Assembly (NCBI GenBank): GCA_012270675.1
Contig: JAAXHW010000063.1
Span: 1 to 64,000, forward strand
Direction: 5' to 3'
Length of the DNA stretch: 64,000 nt
Source: Candidatus Latescibacterota bacterium
GTDB lineage: Bacteria; Latescibacterota; UBA2968; GCA-2709665
In this document: positions 9,009-16,512 of the stretch, piece by piece
Layout of the letters: each line of letters opens with the position of its first letter
Position numbering within the stretch: position 1 is the stretch's first letter
Position numbers and translations under genes: made by a program
The notes under the pieces: model-generated
Told to the model about the DNA's origin: nothing
The model's database searches: none
Seen by the model: the letters and a program-made list of their open reading frames with translations, nothing else

Positions 9009-9752
9009 CTATTCCGGGGAAACAGAAATGTGCATCTGTACAGGGAATGGGGTATCGTAGCCTTGCTGCCTGGCAACCTTGATGAATGCTTCAGCTTCCT
9101 TGCGTTTTCTGAAGTTTCCGACCCGGACTGTAAAAAATGGCGGTCCAAATTCGATGTAGATATCCTCTCTGCCGAGCAGCTCCCGGGCCTTTGTCCGTGC
9201 CTGCTCGGCGGCCTGCTGGCTGGAGGCGGAGAAGACCTGGACGCGATAGCCGAGGACCGTGACCGGACGGCGAACCGGAGAGGCAGCCGCTTCGACCCGG
9301 GCGCGTACGACAAAGGCTTCCCGGTAGCCCCGGTCCTTGGCCTCCCTCTGGAGACGCTCGGCCTCTTTGGCCGTTCGACTGTTTCCGGCCTGGATTTTGT
9401 AGAGGTGCGTATCCTCGTCGTAGTAAATATAGACCGGTGTGTTGAGCTTTTCCCCGGCTTCGGCGCGAAACGCCTCGGCCCGGGTGCGGTCGAGCACGGC
9501 AGCGATCTGCACCCGGTAACCCTCGACCTGTTGTGAAGGGCCTGCGGGACGCCCTGTCGGCGATTGAGAAATGGTGGCAGGCCGAGAGGCCGGTGGCCGC
9601 AACAGGAAGTCTTCGTCATTGAGTGTTTGGGGATCAAACTCTTCCCTGGCTACCGTTGGGGGATAAAGGATTTCCTGACGGGAGCCGGCGCAGCCGACGG
9701 CACAGAAGAGCATCCCCCATAAAACAATGTGCCGGACTCTGGGTGTTTTCAT
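9009..9752 (-). CDS. Lipoprotein with two SPOR domains
   Basis: Predicted outer-membrane lipoprotein that binds denuded peptidoglycan glycan. The start chosen is ATG 9752, giving a basic N-terminus, a hydrophobic stretch and lipobox AVGC at residue 21; a TTG eight codons upstream is also open. A Pro/Ser-rich linker leads to two SPOR repeats, about residues 78-150 (VEGYRVQIAAVLDRTRAEAF) and 167-240 (LGYRVQVFSASSQQAAEQA). It ends 27 bp before the lytic transglycosylase, so both are probably co-transcribed. The general type resembles RlpA or DedD but no RlpA catalytic domain is present, so no symbol is given. Confidence 0.85.
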   Translation of the reverse strand: MKTPRVRHIVLWGMLFCAVGCAGSRQEILYPPTVAREEFDPQTLNDEDFLLRPPASRPATISQSPTGRPAGPSQQVEGYRVQIAAVLDRTRAEAFRAEAGEKLNTPVYIYYDEDTHLYKIQAGNSRTAKEAERLQREAKDRGYREAFVVRARVEAAASPVRRPVTVLGYRVQVFSASSQQAAEQARTKARELLGREDIYIEFGPPFFTVRVGNFRKRKEAEAFIKVARQQGYDTPFPVQMHISVSPE

Positions 9753-9855
9753 CACATGCCTGACCGGGATGCCCAACCCGTAGTGATCTTTTCTATCTCG
9801 TTGACGATCCGACGCACAGGACGTTCGTCCGGCTCCCCAGCGTGACCGGCCCGGG

Positions 9856-9896
9856 CAAAGGCCTGCCTGTCTGCTGTCAGGCAGACAGGGGCTTTG
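9856..9896. terminator. Intergenic hairpin, possible terminator of the mtnA operon
   Basis: A perfect 9-bp inverted repeat (9866-9874 with 9881-9889, six-base loop) is flanked by an outer 5-bp stem, CAAAG at 9856-9860 with CTTTG at 9892-9896. It lies in the 246-bp spacer between mtnA and the SPOR lipoprotein gene, both on the - strand. The T tract on the - strand is weak, so termination is only possible. No convincing promoter for the downstream operon was found in the rest of this spacer. Confidence 0.4.
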
Positions 9897-9974
9897 TACT
9901 GGGTTCTGGTGCCCGCACTGCGAATATAAGACTATTCTACCGAAGAATACAGCATTTATTTCACGACGACGCTA

Positions 9975-9995
9975 TAGATAAGGAACAGGGAACAG
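9975..9995. repeat. Degenerate heptamer repeat
   Basis: GGAACAG occurs twice in perfect tandem (9982-9988, 9989-9995), preceded in the same 7-nt register by a diverged unit. It sits directly after the mtnA stop codon. Similar 7-nt-period tracts occur in other spacers of this window. Confidence 0.5.
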
Positions 9996-9998
9996 TTT

Positions 9999-11036
9999 CT
10001 ACGCGTCGAACCAGGCTCGAAACGCGGCCTCGTAGGGGGGGGTTGCCACGCCCTTTTCGGTGACGATGGCCGTGACCAGACCGTTGGGTGTGATGTCAAA
10101 GGCGGGGTTGTAGACCTTGACACCCTGCGGTGCGGTCTGTTTGCCCAGGCCCCGGATAATTTCTTCGGACTTGCGCTCCTCGATGGGGATTTGGCCGCCG
10201 TTTGAGAGAGACAGGTCGACTGTGGAGAGGGGGGCGGCCACATAGAAGGGGACGTTGTGTTCCCGGGCGAGGATGGCCAGGCCGTAGGTGCCGATTTTGT
10301 TGGCCACATCTCCGTTGGCGGCGATGCGGTCGGCACCGACAATGACGCTATCGATGGGTTTCTCACGAAGGACCGCTCCGGCCATGTTGTCGCAGATGAC
10401 GGTGACGTCCACGCCGCTTTGCTGCAGTTCCCAGGCCGTCAGCCGGGAGCCCTGGAGAAGGGGACGGGTTTCATCGGCGAAGACCGCCACCTGTTTGCCT
10501 GCTTCTGAGGCAGCGTAGACCACGGCTAAGGCCGTACCGTAGTCGACGGTAGCCAGGCCGCCGGCGTTGCAGTGGGTCAGGACGGTGGTATTGGCCTTGA
10601 GGAGCTGCGCTCCGTTCTGGCCGATCTGTCGGCAGACCTTTCGGTCCTCCGCGAATATCGCGTGGGCCTCCCGCAGGAGGCATTCCCGGATCGCTTTGGG
10701 GAGACTTCCGGCAGAACCGTCCAGGACATTTTCCATCCGGGTGAGGGCCCAGAAGAGGTTGACGGCGGTGGGACGCGTGTGGGAGAGCCGGTTGATGGCT
10801 GCCCTTACCCCGGCGTCGGTATCCTCCCCTGCGGCGATGGCCTGCTGCGCGCCGATGACAACGCCGTAGGCGGCCGCAACGCCAATAGCAGGCGCGCCCC
10901 GCACCCTGAGGCTTTCAATAGCCTCGGCAACGGTTTCCACGTCTTTGCATTCGATGTAGACCAGCCTCTCCGGGAGCTGGGTCTGGTCGATGAGCCGGAG
11001 GGCGTTGTTTTCCCAGGTGAGGGTTGTAACGGGCAT
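9999..11036 (-). CDS. mtnA: S-methyl-5-thioribose-1-phosphate isomerase
   Basis: Converts methylthioribose 1-phosphate to methylthioribulose 1-phosphate in methionine salvage, acting in the cytosol. The 345-residue protein has the family fingerprints RGAPAIGVAAAYG (46-58), the catalytic Cys156 in THCNAGGLAT and catalytic Asp236 in GADRIAANGDVANKIGTY. These residues separate MtnA from the related eIF2B alpha subunits. It starts 15 bp after the rsfS stop, so it is the last gene of the LytR_C-rsfS-mtnA unit. No other salvage gene is in the window. Confidence 0.95.
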   Translation of the reverse strand: MPVTTLTWENNALRLIDQTQLPERLVYIECKDVETVAEAIESLRVRGAPAIGVAAAYGVVIGAQQAIAAGEDTDAGVRAAINRLSHTRPTAVNLFWALTRMENVLDGSAGSLPKAIRECLLREAHAIFAEDRKVCRQIGQNGAQLLKANTTVLTHCNAGGLATVDYGTALAVVYAASEAGKQVAVFADETRPLLQGSRLTAWELQQSGVDVTVICDNMAGAVLREKPIDSVIVGADRIAANGDVANKIGTYGLAILAREHNVPFYVAAPLSTVDLSLSNGGQIPIEERKSEEIIRGLGKQTAPQGVKVYNPAFDITPNGLVTAIVTEKGVATPPYEAAFRAWFDA

Positions 11037-11051
11037 GGGACCTCAACAGAG

Positions 11052-11426
11052 TCAGGGGGTTTCTAACAGAGGGGTGTTCTCTTCGATCTGTTCTGCAGGG
11101 GCGTCTCCCCAGAGGCGTTCGAGGCCATAAAAGACCCGTGCCTCGGGTTGGAAGATGTGTACGACCACGTCAATGAAGTCAAACAGAATCCACGACCGGG
11201 CCTCGTAGCCTTCGATGTGCCAGGGGCGATGGCCCACCTCTTTGGTCCCTTCCAGGACCGCATCGGCAAGGGCTTTGACATGGATATCGGAAGTTCCCGT
11301 ACAGACGAGGAAGTAGTCCGTGAAATCGGCGATATCGTGGAGGTCGAGCACCAGAATATCCTCGGCTTTTTTGGACTGGAGAAGCTCAATACAGCGGTCG
11401 AGGAGGTGGCGGGTCTGGTCGGACAC
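11052..11426 (-). CDS. rsfS: Ribosomal silencing factor RsfS
   Basis: Binds ribosomal protein L14 (uL14) and blocks subunit joining when nutrients are short. At 124 residues it has the normal size, with the family motifs DILVLDLHDIADFTDYFLVC and the C-terminal VDVVVHIFQPEARVFYGLERLW-type segment, which is seen here with an Ile at its start. The start is GTG with AAGGAG eight nt upstream. It is flanked by LytR_C (upstream) and mtnA (downstream) in one orientation; LytR_C and rsfS neighbours are also common elsewhere. Confidence 0.95.
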   Translation of the reverse strand: MSDQTRHLLDRCIELLQSKKAEDILVLDLHDIADFTDYFLVCTGTSDIHVKALADAVLEGTKEVGHRPWHIEGYEARSWILFDFIDVVVHIFQPEARVFYGLERLWGDAPAEQIEENTPLLETP

Positions 11427-11445
11427 CGGGAAACTCCTTCTGGGC

Positions 11446-11494
11446 GATTGTGGATTGCGGAATAGAAGATTTTAAATCCGAAATCTGAAATTGA
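11446..11494. repeat. Degenerate heptamer repeat tract
   Basis: Seven consecutive 7-nt units fill the spacer between the LytR_C gene and rsfS. The first two are GATTGTG and GATTGCG; units five and six differ from each other at one base (AAATCYG). The register is unbroken across the tract. Confidence 0.6.
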
Positions 11495-11499
11495 AACGG

Positions 11500-11919
11500 T
11501 TACCGGGGTGATGGGAGGTCCAGGCGGGTGTGGTCACGGCCGATGATCACGGTGACTTCTTCGATGCGAAAGGGGTCGGGGGCAATCTGCTGAATCTGGT
11601 TTGGAGTGCCCAGGGCCCTGGCCACTTTTCGGGCATATTCGGGCTTGCCCACGCGGTCGATGATGATGGATTCGGGATAATTGAAGCTCCTGGCGTTGTC
11701 GAGGGTCATCACGTCGAACCCGAGGCTACGGAGGTGGCGGCCAGCACGACGTGCGATGCCGGGTGTGCCACACCCATTGAGGATCTCCACACGGATTTCT
11801 TTGAATGTTTCGGTTTTCGGGAGAGAGGACGCAGGGTTTTGGCGCCAGCGACCCGCCAGCCCGATAAACAATATCAGGGCGATGAGTGGGCCGAGCAGCC
11901 ACCAGATCCATCGAGTCAT
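11500..11919 (-). CDS. Membrane-anchored LytR_C (LytR/CpsA/Psr C-terminal) domain protein
   Basis: A 139-residue protein: one N-terminal membrane helix (about residues 3-24) and a LytR_C domain containing EILNGCGTPGIARRAGRHLR and a C-terminal IIGRD strand. The catalytic LCP domain is absent, so this is not a wall-teichoic-acid ligase; its role is unknown. The start is placed at ATG 11919 and not at the upstream GTG (11949), because that GTG lies inside the stem of a terminator for the preceding gene. No clear Shine-Dalgarno site precedes the ATG. The stop is followed by heptamer repeats and then rsfS. Confidence 0.8.
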   Translation of the reverse strand: MTRWIWWLLGPLIALILFIGLAGRWRQNPASSLPKTETFKEIRVEILNGCGTPGIARRAGRHLRSLGFDVMTLDNARSFNYPESIIIDRVGKPEYARKVARALGTPNQIQQIAPDPFRIEEVTVIIGRDHTRLDLPSPR

Positions 11920-11930
11920 TGAGGGTACCG

Positions 11931-11979
11931 AAAAAACAGAACGGGACACCGCACGGTTGAACCGCGTACGTGTCCCGTT
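11931..11979 (-). terminator. Strong terminator after the small secreted protein gene
   Basis: A perfect 10-bp stem (11940-11949 with 11970-11979) has a 20-base loop that itself contains a small inverted repeat. On the - strand it is followed by six T residues (complement of 11931-11936), and on the + strand by TTTTATTT, so it can act in both directions. It separates the secreted-protein gene from the LytR_C operon. Confidence 0.88.
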
Positions 11980-12012
11980 TTATTTAAAGCGTTTGTCGAT
12001 CGGACACCAGGA

Positions 12013-12489
12013 TCAATACGGGTAGCCTCCCCAATAGCCGTAATAAGACGGGGTGTTGCTGAACTGGATTTCAATCTGGATATTGGACTTGGGCCGGTAG
12101 AGCGCCCTCAGGTAGGGTACAACGATTTTCACGTTGCCTCCTCCGGATGGTCCGATGGCCGTAGAGCCGTAGAGGGTATGCTGAAGCCCGACCTGAGCCT
12201 GGATGATCAGGGGGTTGGCGGCCTTGTAGGTGATGGTGTTGAGGTAGTACTGATTGAGGCCTCCACGGGCACCGGACGTAAAACTGACGCCCACCCTGTT
12301 TTGGAAGGAGAACCGGCCGGGATCGAGCAGGCCCTTGAACCTGGACATTGGCTTCAGGCCCAGGGGGTTCTCTTTTACGGACATCAAGCTCCTGGAGTCC
12401 ACCATTTTGGGGGTAATGCCTACGCCTGCTTCTGCCAGCGCAACCGACAGAAAAACCGCTGTCAGCGCAAACATGGAGGATTTGAACAT
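12013..12489 (-). CDS. Small secreted protein of unknown family
   Basis: A 158-residue protein with a signal peptide (MFKSSMFALTAVFLSVALAEA) and a mature part rich in alternating polar and aromatic residues, for example NRVGVSFTSGARGGLNQYY and YLRALYRPKSNIQIEIQF. The tail is Tyr/Gly-rich and ends GYWGGYPY. This looks like a short beta-strand protein of the cell envelope, but no family is recognised. The start is ATG 12489, with AAGGG eight nt upstream; an in-frame ATG 26 codons earlier lies inside the promoter and cannot be used. It is a single-gene unit with a strong promoter and strong terminator, which suggests abundant expression. Confidence 0.75.
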   Translation of the reverse strand: MFKSSMFALTAVFLSVALAEAGVGITPKMVDSRSLMSVKENPLGLKPMSRFKGLLDPGRFSFQNRVGVSFTSGARGGLNQYYLNTITYKAANPLIIQAQVGLQHTLYGSTAIGPSGGGNVKIVVPYLRALYRPKSNIQIEIQFSNTPSYYGYWGGYPY

Positions 12490-12538
12490 GGTTGAACCCT
12501 TTCTTCCGGCTGAGAAGTTCGAATAGGTACTATAATAT

Positions 12539-12567
12539 AGAATACAACAATTTGGATGCGTTGTCAA
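12539..12567 (-). promoter_or_regulatory. Sigma-70-type promoter of the small secreted protein gene
   Basis: On the - strand: perfect -35 TTGACA (12562-12567), 17-nt spacer, -10 TATTCT (12539-12544). The expected transcript start is about 43 nt before ATG 12489. Confidence 0.75.
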
Positions 12568-12716
12568 GAGGCTTCACGCTTTAATATGATGCCAGAGTAA
12601 GGCCTCATACTTTGACAACCCGAACTTTCATAAGGTATGGACGCTTGAAGGGGGGCGGGAGTTCCAGGCGGAGAAATGAAACATGGGAAAAAACCGGAAT
12701 CCCTGTGATCGCCCGA

Positions 12717-13844
12717 CTACCCCGCATTTTCCATCATGTCGATGAATGTCTCAAAGAGGTACTCCGCATCGTGGGGACCGGCAGAGGCTTCGGGGTGGTA
12801 CTGTACACCGAAGGCGGGGAGTTCCCGGTGGCGCAGGCCCTCAAGGGTGTTGTCGTTCAGGTTGATGTGGGTTGTTTCCACGATATCCGGGTCGAGCGTC
12901 TCCAGGTCCAGGGCGAACCCGTGGTTCTGGGTCGTGATCTCCACTTTCCCGGTTGAAAGCTGCTTCACGGGCTGGTTGGCGCCCCGGTGGCCGAATTTCA
13001 GCTTGTAGATCTGGCCCCCCAGGGCCAGGCCAAGGAACTCGTAGCCCAGGCAGATGCCGAAGGTGGGGCGCTGCTGGATCAGTGTGCGGGTATTCTGGAT
13101 TGCATAGGTCACAGGGTCTGGGTCGCCGGGGCCGTTGGAGAGGAAGATGCCGTGGGGGTCGATTTCCAGGAGCTGTTCGGGGGGCGCATCGGCCGGGAAG
13201 ACGGTAACGTCACACCCCTGCTGGACGAGGTGGCGCAGGATGTTCTGTTTGATGCCGAAATCGTATGCGGCCACCCGAAACCGGGCCTTTCCCTGGAGGC
13301 GGTAGGGCTCCCCTTTCGCCAGGTCGTAAAGCCCTTCCGTCCAGTGGTAGGGTTCCTGGCAGGTGACTTCACGGACGAGGTCCAGGCCGACGAGACCGGG
13401 CGAGGCCTGGGCCTTTTTCACCAGGCTGCCAGGGTCGAGGTCTTCGGTGGAGAGGACGCTTTTCATCGCGCCCCGGGTGCGGATATGCCGGGTGAGCGCC
13501 CGGGTGTCCACGCCTTCGATACCGGGGATATTGTGCCGCTTGAGATAGTCTCCGAGGGATTCGTCGGAGCGCCAGTTGTTGGGCAGCGGGCAGTACTCTT
13601 TGACGACGAAGCCCTCGACCTGAGGGCCTTTGGATTCCACATCGGCGGGGTTGATGCCGTAGTTGCCGATGAGGGGGTAGGTCATGGTGACGATCTGGCC
13701 TTTGTAGGAAGGGTCGGTGAGGATTTCCTGGTAGCCGGTGATGCTGGTGTTGAAGACGATTTCACCGGTGCGTTCTCCGGGGGCACCGAAAGACTCGCCT
13801 GCGAAGATGGTACCGTCTTCCAGAGCGAGCAGGGCTTTCATCAT
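12717..13844 (-). CDS. carA: Carbamoyl-phosphate synthase small (glutaminase) subunit
   Basis: Hydrolyses glutamine and channels ammonia to the large subunit for pyrimidine and arginine synthesis. Of 375 residues, the N-terminal half carries [13 protein letters not shown] and the C-terminal class I glutamine amidotransferase domain has the nucleophile Cys265 in [12 protein letters not shown] with His350 and Glu352 in YHPEAS. The usual Gly-His-Gln after the nucleophile loop is Gly-Tyr-Glu here; the catalytic triad is intact. Its ATG overlaps the pyrC stop as ATGA, so translation is coupled. The large subunit carB is not in the window. Confidence 0.96.
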   Translation of the reverse strand: MMKALLALEDGTIFAGESFGAPGERTGEIVFNTSITGYQEILTDPSYKGQIVTMTYPLIGNYGINPADVESKGPQVEGFVVKEYCPLPNNWRSDESLGDYLKRHNIPGIEGVDTRALTRHIRTRGAMKSVLSTEDLDPGSLVKKAQASPGLVGLDLVREVTCQEPYHWTEGLYDLAKGEPYRLQGKARFRVAAYDFGIKQNILRHLVQQGCDVTVFPADAPPEQLLEIDPHGIFLSNGPGDPDPVTYAIQNTRTLIQQRPTFGICLGYEFLGLALGGQIYKLKFGHRGANQPVKQLSTGKVEITTQNHGFALDLETLDPDIVETTHINLNDNTLEGLRHRELPAFGVQYHPEASAGPHDAEYLFETFIDMMENAG

Positions 13845-15145
13845 GCGAGTGACTCCAATCGGTGAGTGATCCGTCCTTCCAGGACCGTGAGATCCGCCCT
13901 GCCCTTCAGGGTCCAGCCGTGAAAGGGGGTATTTCGGGACCTGGAGTGGAAGGCCTGCGCGTTTACCGTCCAGGCCTGCGACGGGTTGATGACGGTGACG
14001 TCCGCACGGGTGCCGGGGGAGAGGGTGCCGCCCTTGATGCCCAGGATGCGGGCCGGGACGGTTGTGAGTTTGGCAATCGCGTCGGAAACGGAGAGGACGC
14101 CGGGTTCGACCAGGCGCGTGAAGATGAGTCCGACGGCGGTTTCGAGGCCCAGAATGCCGTTGGGGGCCTCGGTAAAGGTCCGGAGCTTTTCCTGCGTGGT
14201 GTGGGGCGCATGGTCGGTGGCCAGGGCGTCGATTGTGCCATCGGCCAGACCCTCCAGCACGGCTTCCCGGTCGTTGTCCGAGCGCAGAGGAGGGCTCATT
14301 TTGCCGGCGGTGCCGTAGACGGATACGTCCTCGTCGGTGAGGGTAAAGTGGTGGGGAGAGGCCTCGCAGGTGACGGCGAGACCCTCGGCCTTGGCCTTCC
14401 GGACGAGGTCGATTGTGCGGCGGACGCTGGTGTGGAGGATGTGGAGGCGGCCGCCGACTTCGCGGACGAGATTGATGTCCCGTTCGACCATGGCCGCTTC
14501 GCCTTCGGCGGGCATGCCTTTGATGCCCAGTTTTCGAGAGATGGCGCCCTCGTGCATGTGACCACCGCGGGTGAGGTTGAAGACTTCAGAATGGGGGCAG
14601 ACGGGGAATCCGTGTTTTTCCGACCGCCGGAGGAGTTCGCGCATGATGTCTTCGGACGCGATGGGGAGGCCATCGTCTGAGAAACCCACGGCACCGGCGT
14701 TGAGGAGGGCCTGGGTGTCGGTCACCTCCCGGCCTGCCATCTTTACGGTGGCGCAGGCGATGGGGTAGACCCGGGCGTCGGCGCCGGCAGCTCTGTCCAG
14801 GATGTACCGGACAACCTCGGGCGCGTCGGTGGGTGGATCGGTGTTGGGCAGACAGGCCACGGCGGTGAACCCGCCGGCTGCGGCGGCCTGACAGCCGGTT
14901 TGAACGGTTTCTTTCTCGGGGAACCCCGGGTCCCGGAAGTGGACGTGCATATCGATGAGGCCAGGGACGACGAGGTTGCCCGCGACGTGGACGATCTCTG
15001 TACCCGGAGGTGGATCAATTCGGCTTGCGATTTGGGCGATACGGCCGTCCCGGATCAACAGATCGGCCGGTCTGTCCAGGGCATTGGCCGGGTCGATGAC
15101 GCGGCCGTTCTGGAGGAGGAGTATGGAGGTGGAGGGCGCGCTCAT
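13841..15145 (-). CDS. pyrC: Dihydroorotase, class I
   Basis: Cyclises N-carbamoyl-aspartate to dihydroorotate, step three of pyrimidine synthesis. A 434-residue amidohydrolase with zinc ligands in [10 protein letters not shown], the class I bridging-Asp motif GFSDDGLPI, further His residues in CPHSEVFNL and HILHTS, and the catalytic ATDHAPHT. It belongs to the longer class I type, not the short E. coli type. The start is ATG 15145 ([19 protein letters not shown]); the open frame continues upstream but there it only runs antisense to the next gene. It lies before carA with a 4-bp overlap. Confidence 0.95.
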   Translation of the reverse strand: MSAPSTSILLLQNGRVIDPANALDRPADLLIRDGRIAQIASRIDPPPGTEIVHVAGNLVVPGLIDMHVHFRDPGFPEKETVQTGCQAAAAGGFTAVACLPNTDPPTDAPEVVRYILDRAAGADARVYPIACATVKMAGREVTDTQALLNAGAVGFSDDGLPIASEDIMRELLRRSEKHGFPVCPHSEVFNLTRGGHMHEGAISRKLGIKGMPAEGEAAMVERDINLVREVGGRLHILHTSVRRTIDLVRKAKAEGLAVTCEASPHHFTLTDEDVSVYGTAGKMSPPLRSDNDREAVLEGLADGTIDALATDHAPHTTQEKLRTFTEAPNGILGLETAVGLIFTRLVEPGVLSVSDAIAKLTTVPARILGIKGGTLSPGTRADVTVINPSQAWTVNAQAFHSRSRNTPFHGWTLKGRADLTVLEGRITHRLESLA

Positions 15146-15176
15146 TGAGATCGTTGAGGTGAAAAGGTCGGGGAGA

Positions 15177-15205
15177 AAGTTACCGGTGGAGGGGCGTTCT
15201 GTCAA
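15177..15205 (-). promoter_or_regulatory. Possible promoter of pyrC-carA
   Basis: On the - strand: perfect -35 TTGACA (15200-15205) and, after 17 nt, a poor -10 TAACTT (15177-15182), about 30 nt before the pyrC ATG. Confidence 0.4.
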
Positions 15206-15242
15206 GGGGATTCCATTGGAAAAGGCAGGATCTCTAAGCGAC

Positions 15243-15271
15243 TTGCTCTTTTGTTGGATCGGCTGTATCTT
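15243..15271 (+). promoter_or_regulatory. Possible promoter of the transglutaminase-like gene
   Basis: TTGCTC (15243-15248), 17-nt spacer, TATCTT (15266-15271), 42 nt before the start codon and divergent from the pyrC candidate. Confidence 0.35.
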
Positions 15272-15313
15272 TGCAGAGACTGTGCGCCCAAAGCCAGATA
15301 CAGGAGGGTTGTC

Positions 15314-16444
15314 ATGTTGGAATTTCCGATGATGCTGGTTCTTGTTGCGGGTTTGCTCTGCTCCTCCGGTTGGGCTGTTGCATCGGAGAGGGCCGATGCA
15401 AACGCGTTTTATCGCCAGCTGCCCGGAGCGGAGGAGCTGGAAGTGTCTGTCGAGGAGGATGAGGTGTTTCTGGAGGAGGTGCTGCGGAGCATTTTTCCTG
15501 ACGGAACCGGGGGGTTGACGGATGAGCAGAAGGGGATAGCGATTTTGCGGTATGCGTCCACGGCGATGAAGCTGAAGAATAACGGGGGGACCGCAACAAA
15601 GATTATCAAGGAGGGGTATGCGATCTGCGGCGGGCTCTCGCATGTGCATCGGACGCTTTGCCGGAAGGTCGGGCTGCCCGCCCGGTATATCGGCGCGTTT
15701 AACCTGCGCCCGCTGATGGGCAGCCATGCGATCAGCGAGGTGTATTACGATGGAAAGTGGCATTTGCTGGATCCGACGTTTGGTCTCTTTTTTTATTCCA
15801 AGGGACAATACGATGGCACAGGAGAGATCGCGTCTTTTCACGATCTGGTACTGGCGCCGGAGAAATGGACGGCGTTCAAGGTGGTGGAGAAGCCCTGGAT
15901 TGGCCGGTACGACGATGCGGTGCGAGCGCTGGGAGTACAGGTGGTGGAGGCGGATTATTTGAAGGATGTGTACGGCACGTCAATTTTGGATCTGTATCGG
16001 AAGTATGCGGCGGAGACATTTCCGATTGCTTTTGGACACCGGGATCCGGTCTCATATCCGGTGGATGCGGATCTGAGGGAACAGGTAGAGATGCGGGTTG
16101 GTGAGGTGGATGAGCATTCAAGAGATGTGTTGACGAAGGTGTCGAACGGGTCGGTTTATGTGGGAAGCCACTATCTGGGCGGGTCGTATCCACCGGGATT
16201 CCATACGTGGTCGATCAAGACGCCAGGGCCGTGTCGTTTGCAGATTGTCTATCACAGTACGACGAACGATCCGCCCGGGCTGACGCCGACCCCGTTGAAG
16301 GCGGTGCGAATCGTGGCGGTCCGCAGCGAGGGCAGGCAGGTCGTTCTCGACCTTCAGGCGATCGGGCCGGAGGCGATTGTGTCCGTGTATTGCCCGGAGG
16401 GCACGTTTGCTGTGGATGCGGTTCGGGCGGTGCGGTTGCCATAA
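15314..16444 (+). CDS. Secreted transglutaminase-like (cysteine protease fold) protein
   Basis: A 376-residue exported protein. The start is ATG 15314, preceded by AGGAGG seven nt away; a longer frame from 15251 has no such site. The signal peptide covers about residues 1-24. The transglutaminase core shows Cys105 in YAICGGLSHVHRTLCRKVGL, His138 in MGSHAISEVYYDGKWH and Asp153 in LLDPTFGLF, a complete Cys-His-Asp triad. A beta-rich C-terminal half (HYLGGSYPPGFHTWSIKTPG) may bind a substrate. Bacterial members act as peptidases or cross-linkers; the substrate is unknown. It precedes the heparinase-like gene by 26-64 bp in the same direction. Confidence 0.8.
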   Translation: MLEFPMMLVLVAGLLCSSGWAVASERADANAFYRQLPGAEELEVSVEEDEVFLEEVLRSIFPDGTGGLTDEQKGIAILRYASTAMKLKNNGGTATKIIKEGYAICGGLSHVHRTLCRKVGLPARYIGAFNLRPLMGSHAISEVYYDGKWHLLDPTFGLFFYSKGQYDGTGEIASFHDLVLAPEKWTAFKVVEKPWIGRYDDAVRALGVQVVEADYLKDVYGTSILDLYRKYAAETFPIAFGHRDPVSYPVDADLREQVEMRVGEVDEHSRDVLTKVSNGSVYVGSHYLGGSYPPGFHTWSIKTPGPCRLQIVYHSTTNDPPGLTPTPLKAVRIVAVRSEGRQVVLDLQAIGPEAIVSVYCPEGTFAVDAVRAVRLP

Positions 16445-16470
16445 ATGGATTTAACCGGAGAGGTGCGAGT

Positions 16471-16512
16471 ATGAACCTGAATTGGCAATTCCCAACGATT
16501 GGGGTTCGATGA
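16471..16512 (+). CDS. 13-codon leader ORF, or frameshifted N-terminus of the next gene
   Basis: ATG 16471 has an excellent Shine-Dalgarno site, GGAGAGG, seven nt upstream. It opens a 13-residue frame (MNLNWQFPTIGVR) whose TGA overlaps the next ATG as ATGA. Either it is a translated leader coupled to the heparinase-like gene, or a one-base change has split the true N-terminus from that gene. Confidence 0.4.
   Translation: MNLNWQFPTIGVR

Noticed and set aside
15146-15841. N-terminal extension of dihydroorotase by about 230 codons
   Set aside because: Runs antisense to the transglutaminase-like gene and through its promoter region; normal dihydroorotase begins at ATG 15145.
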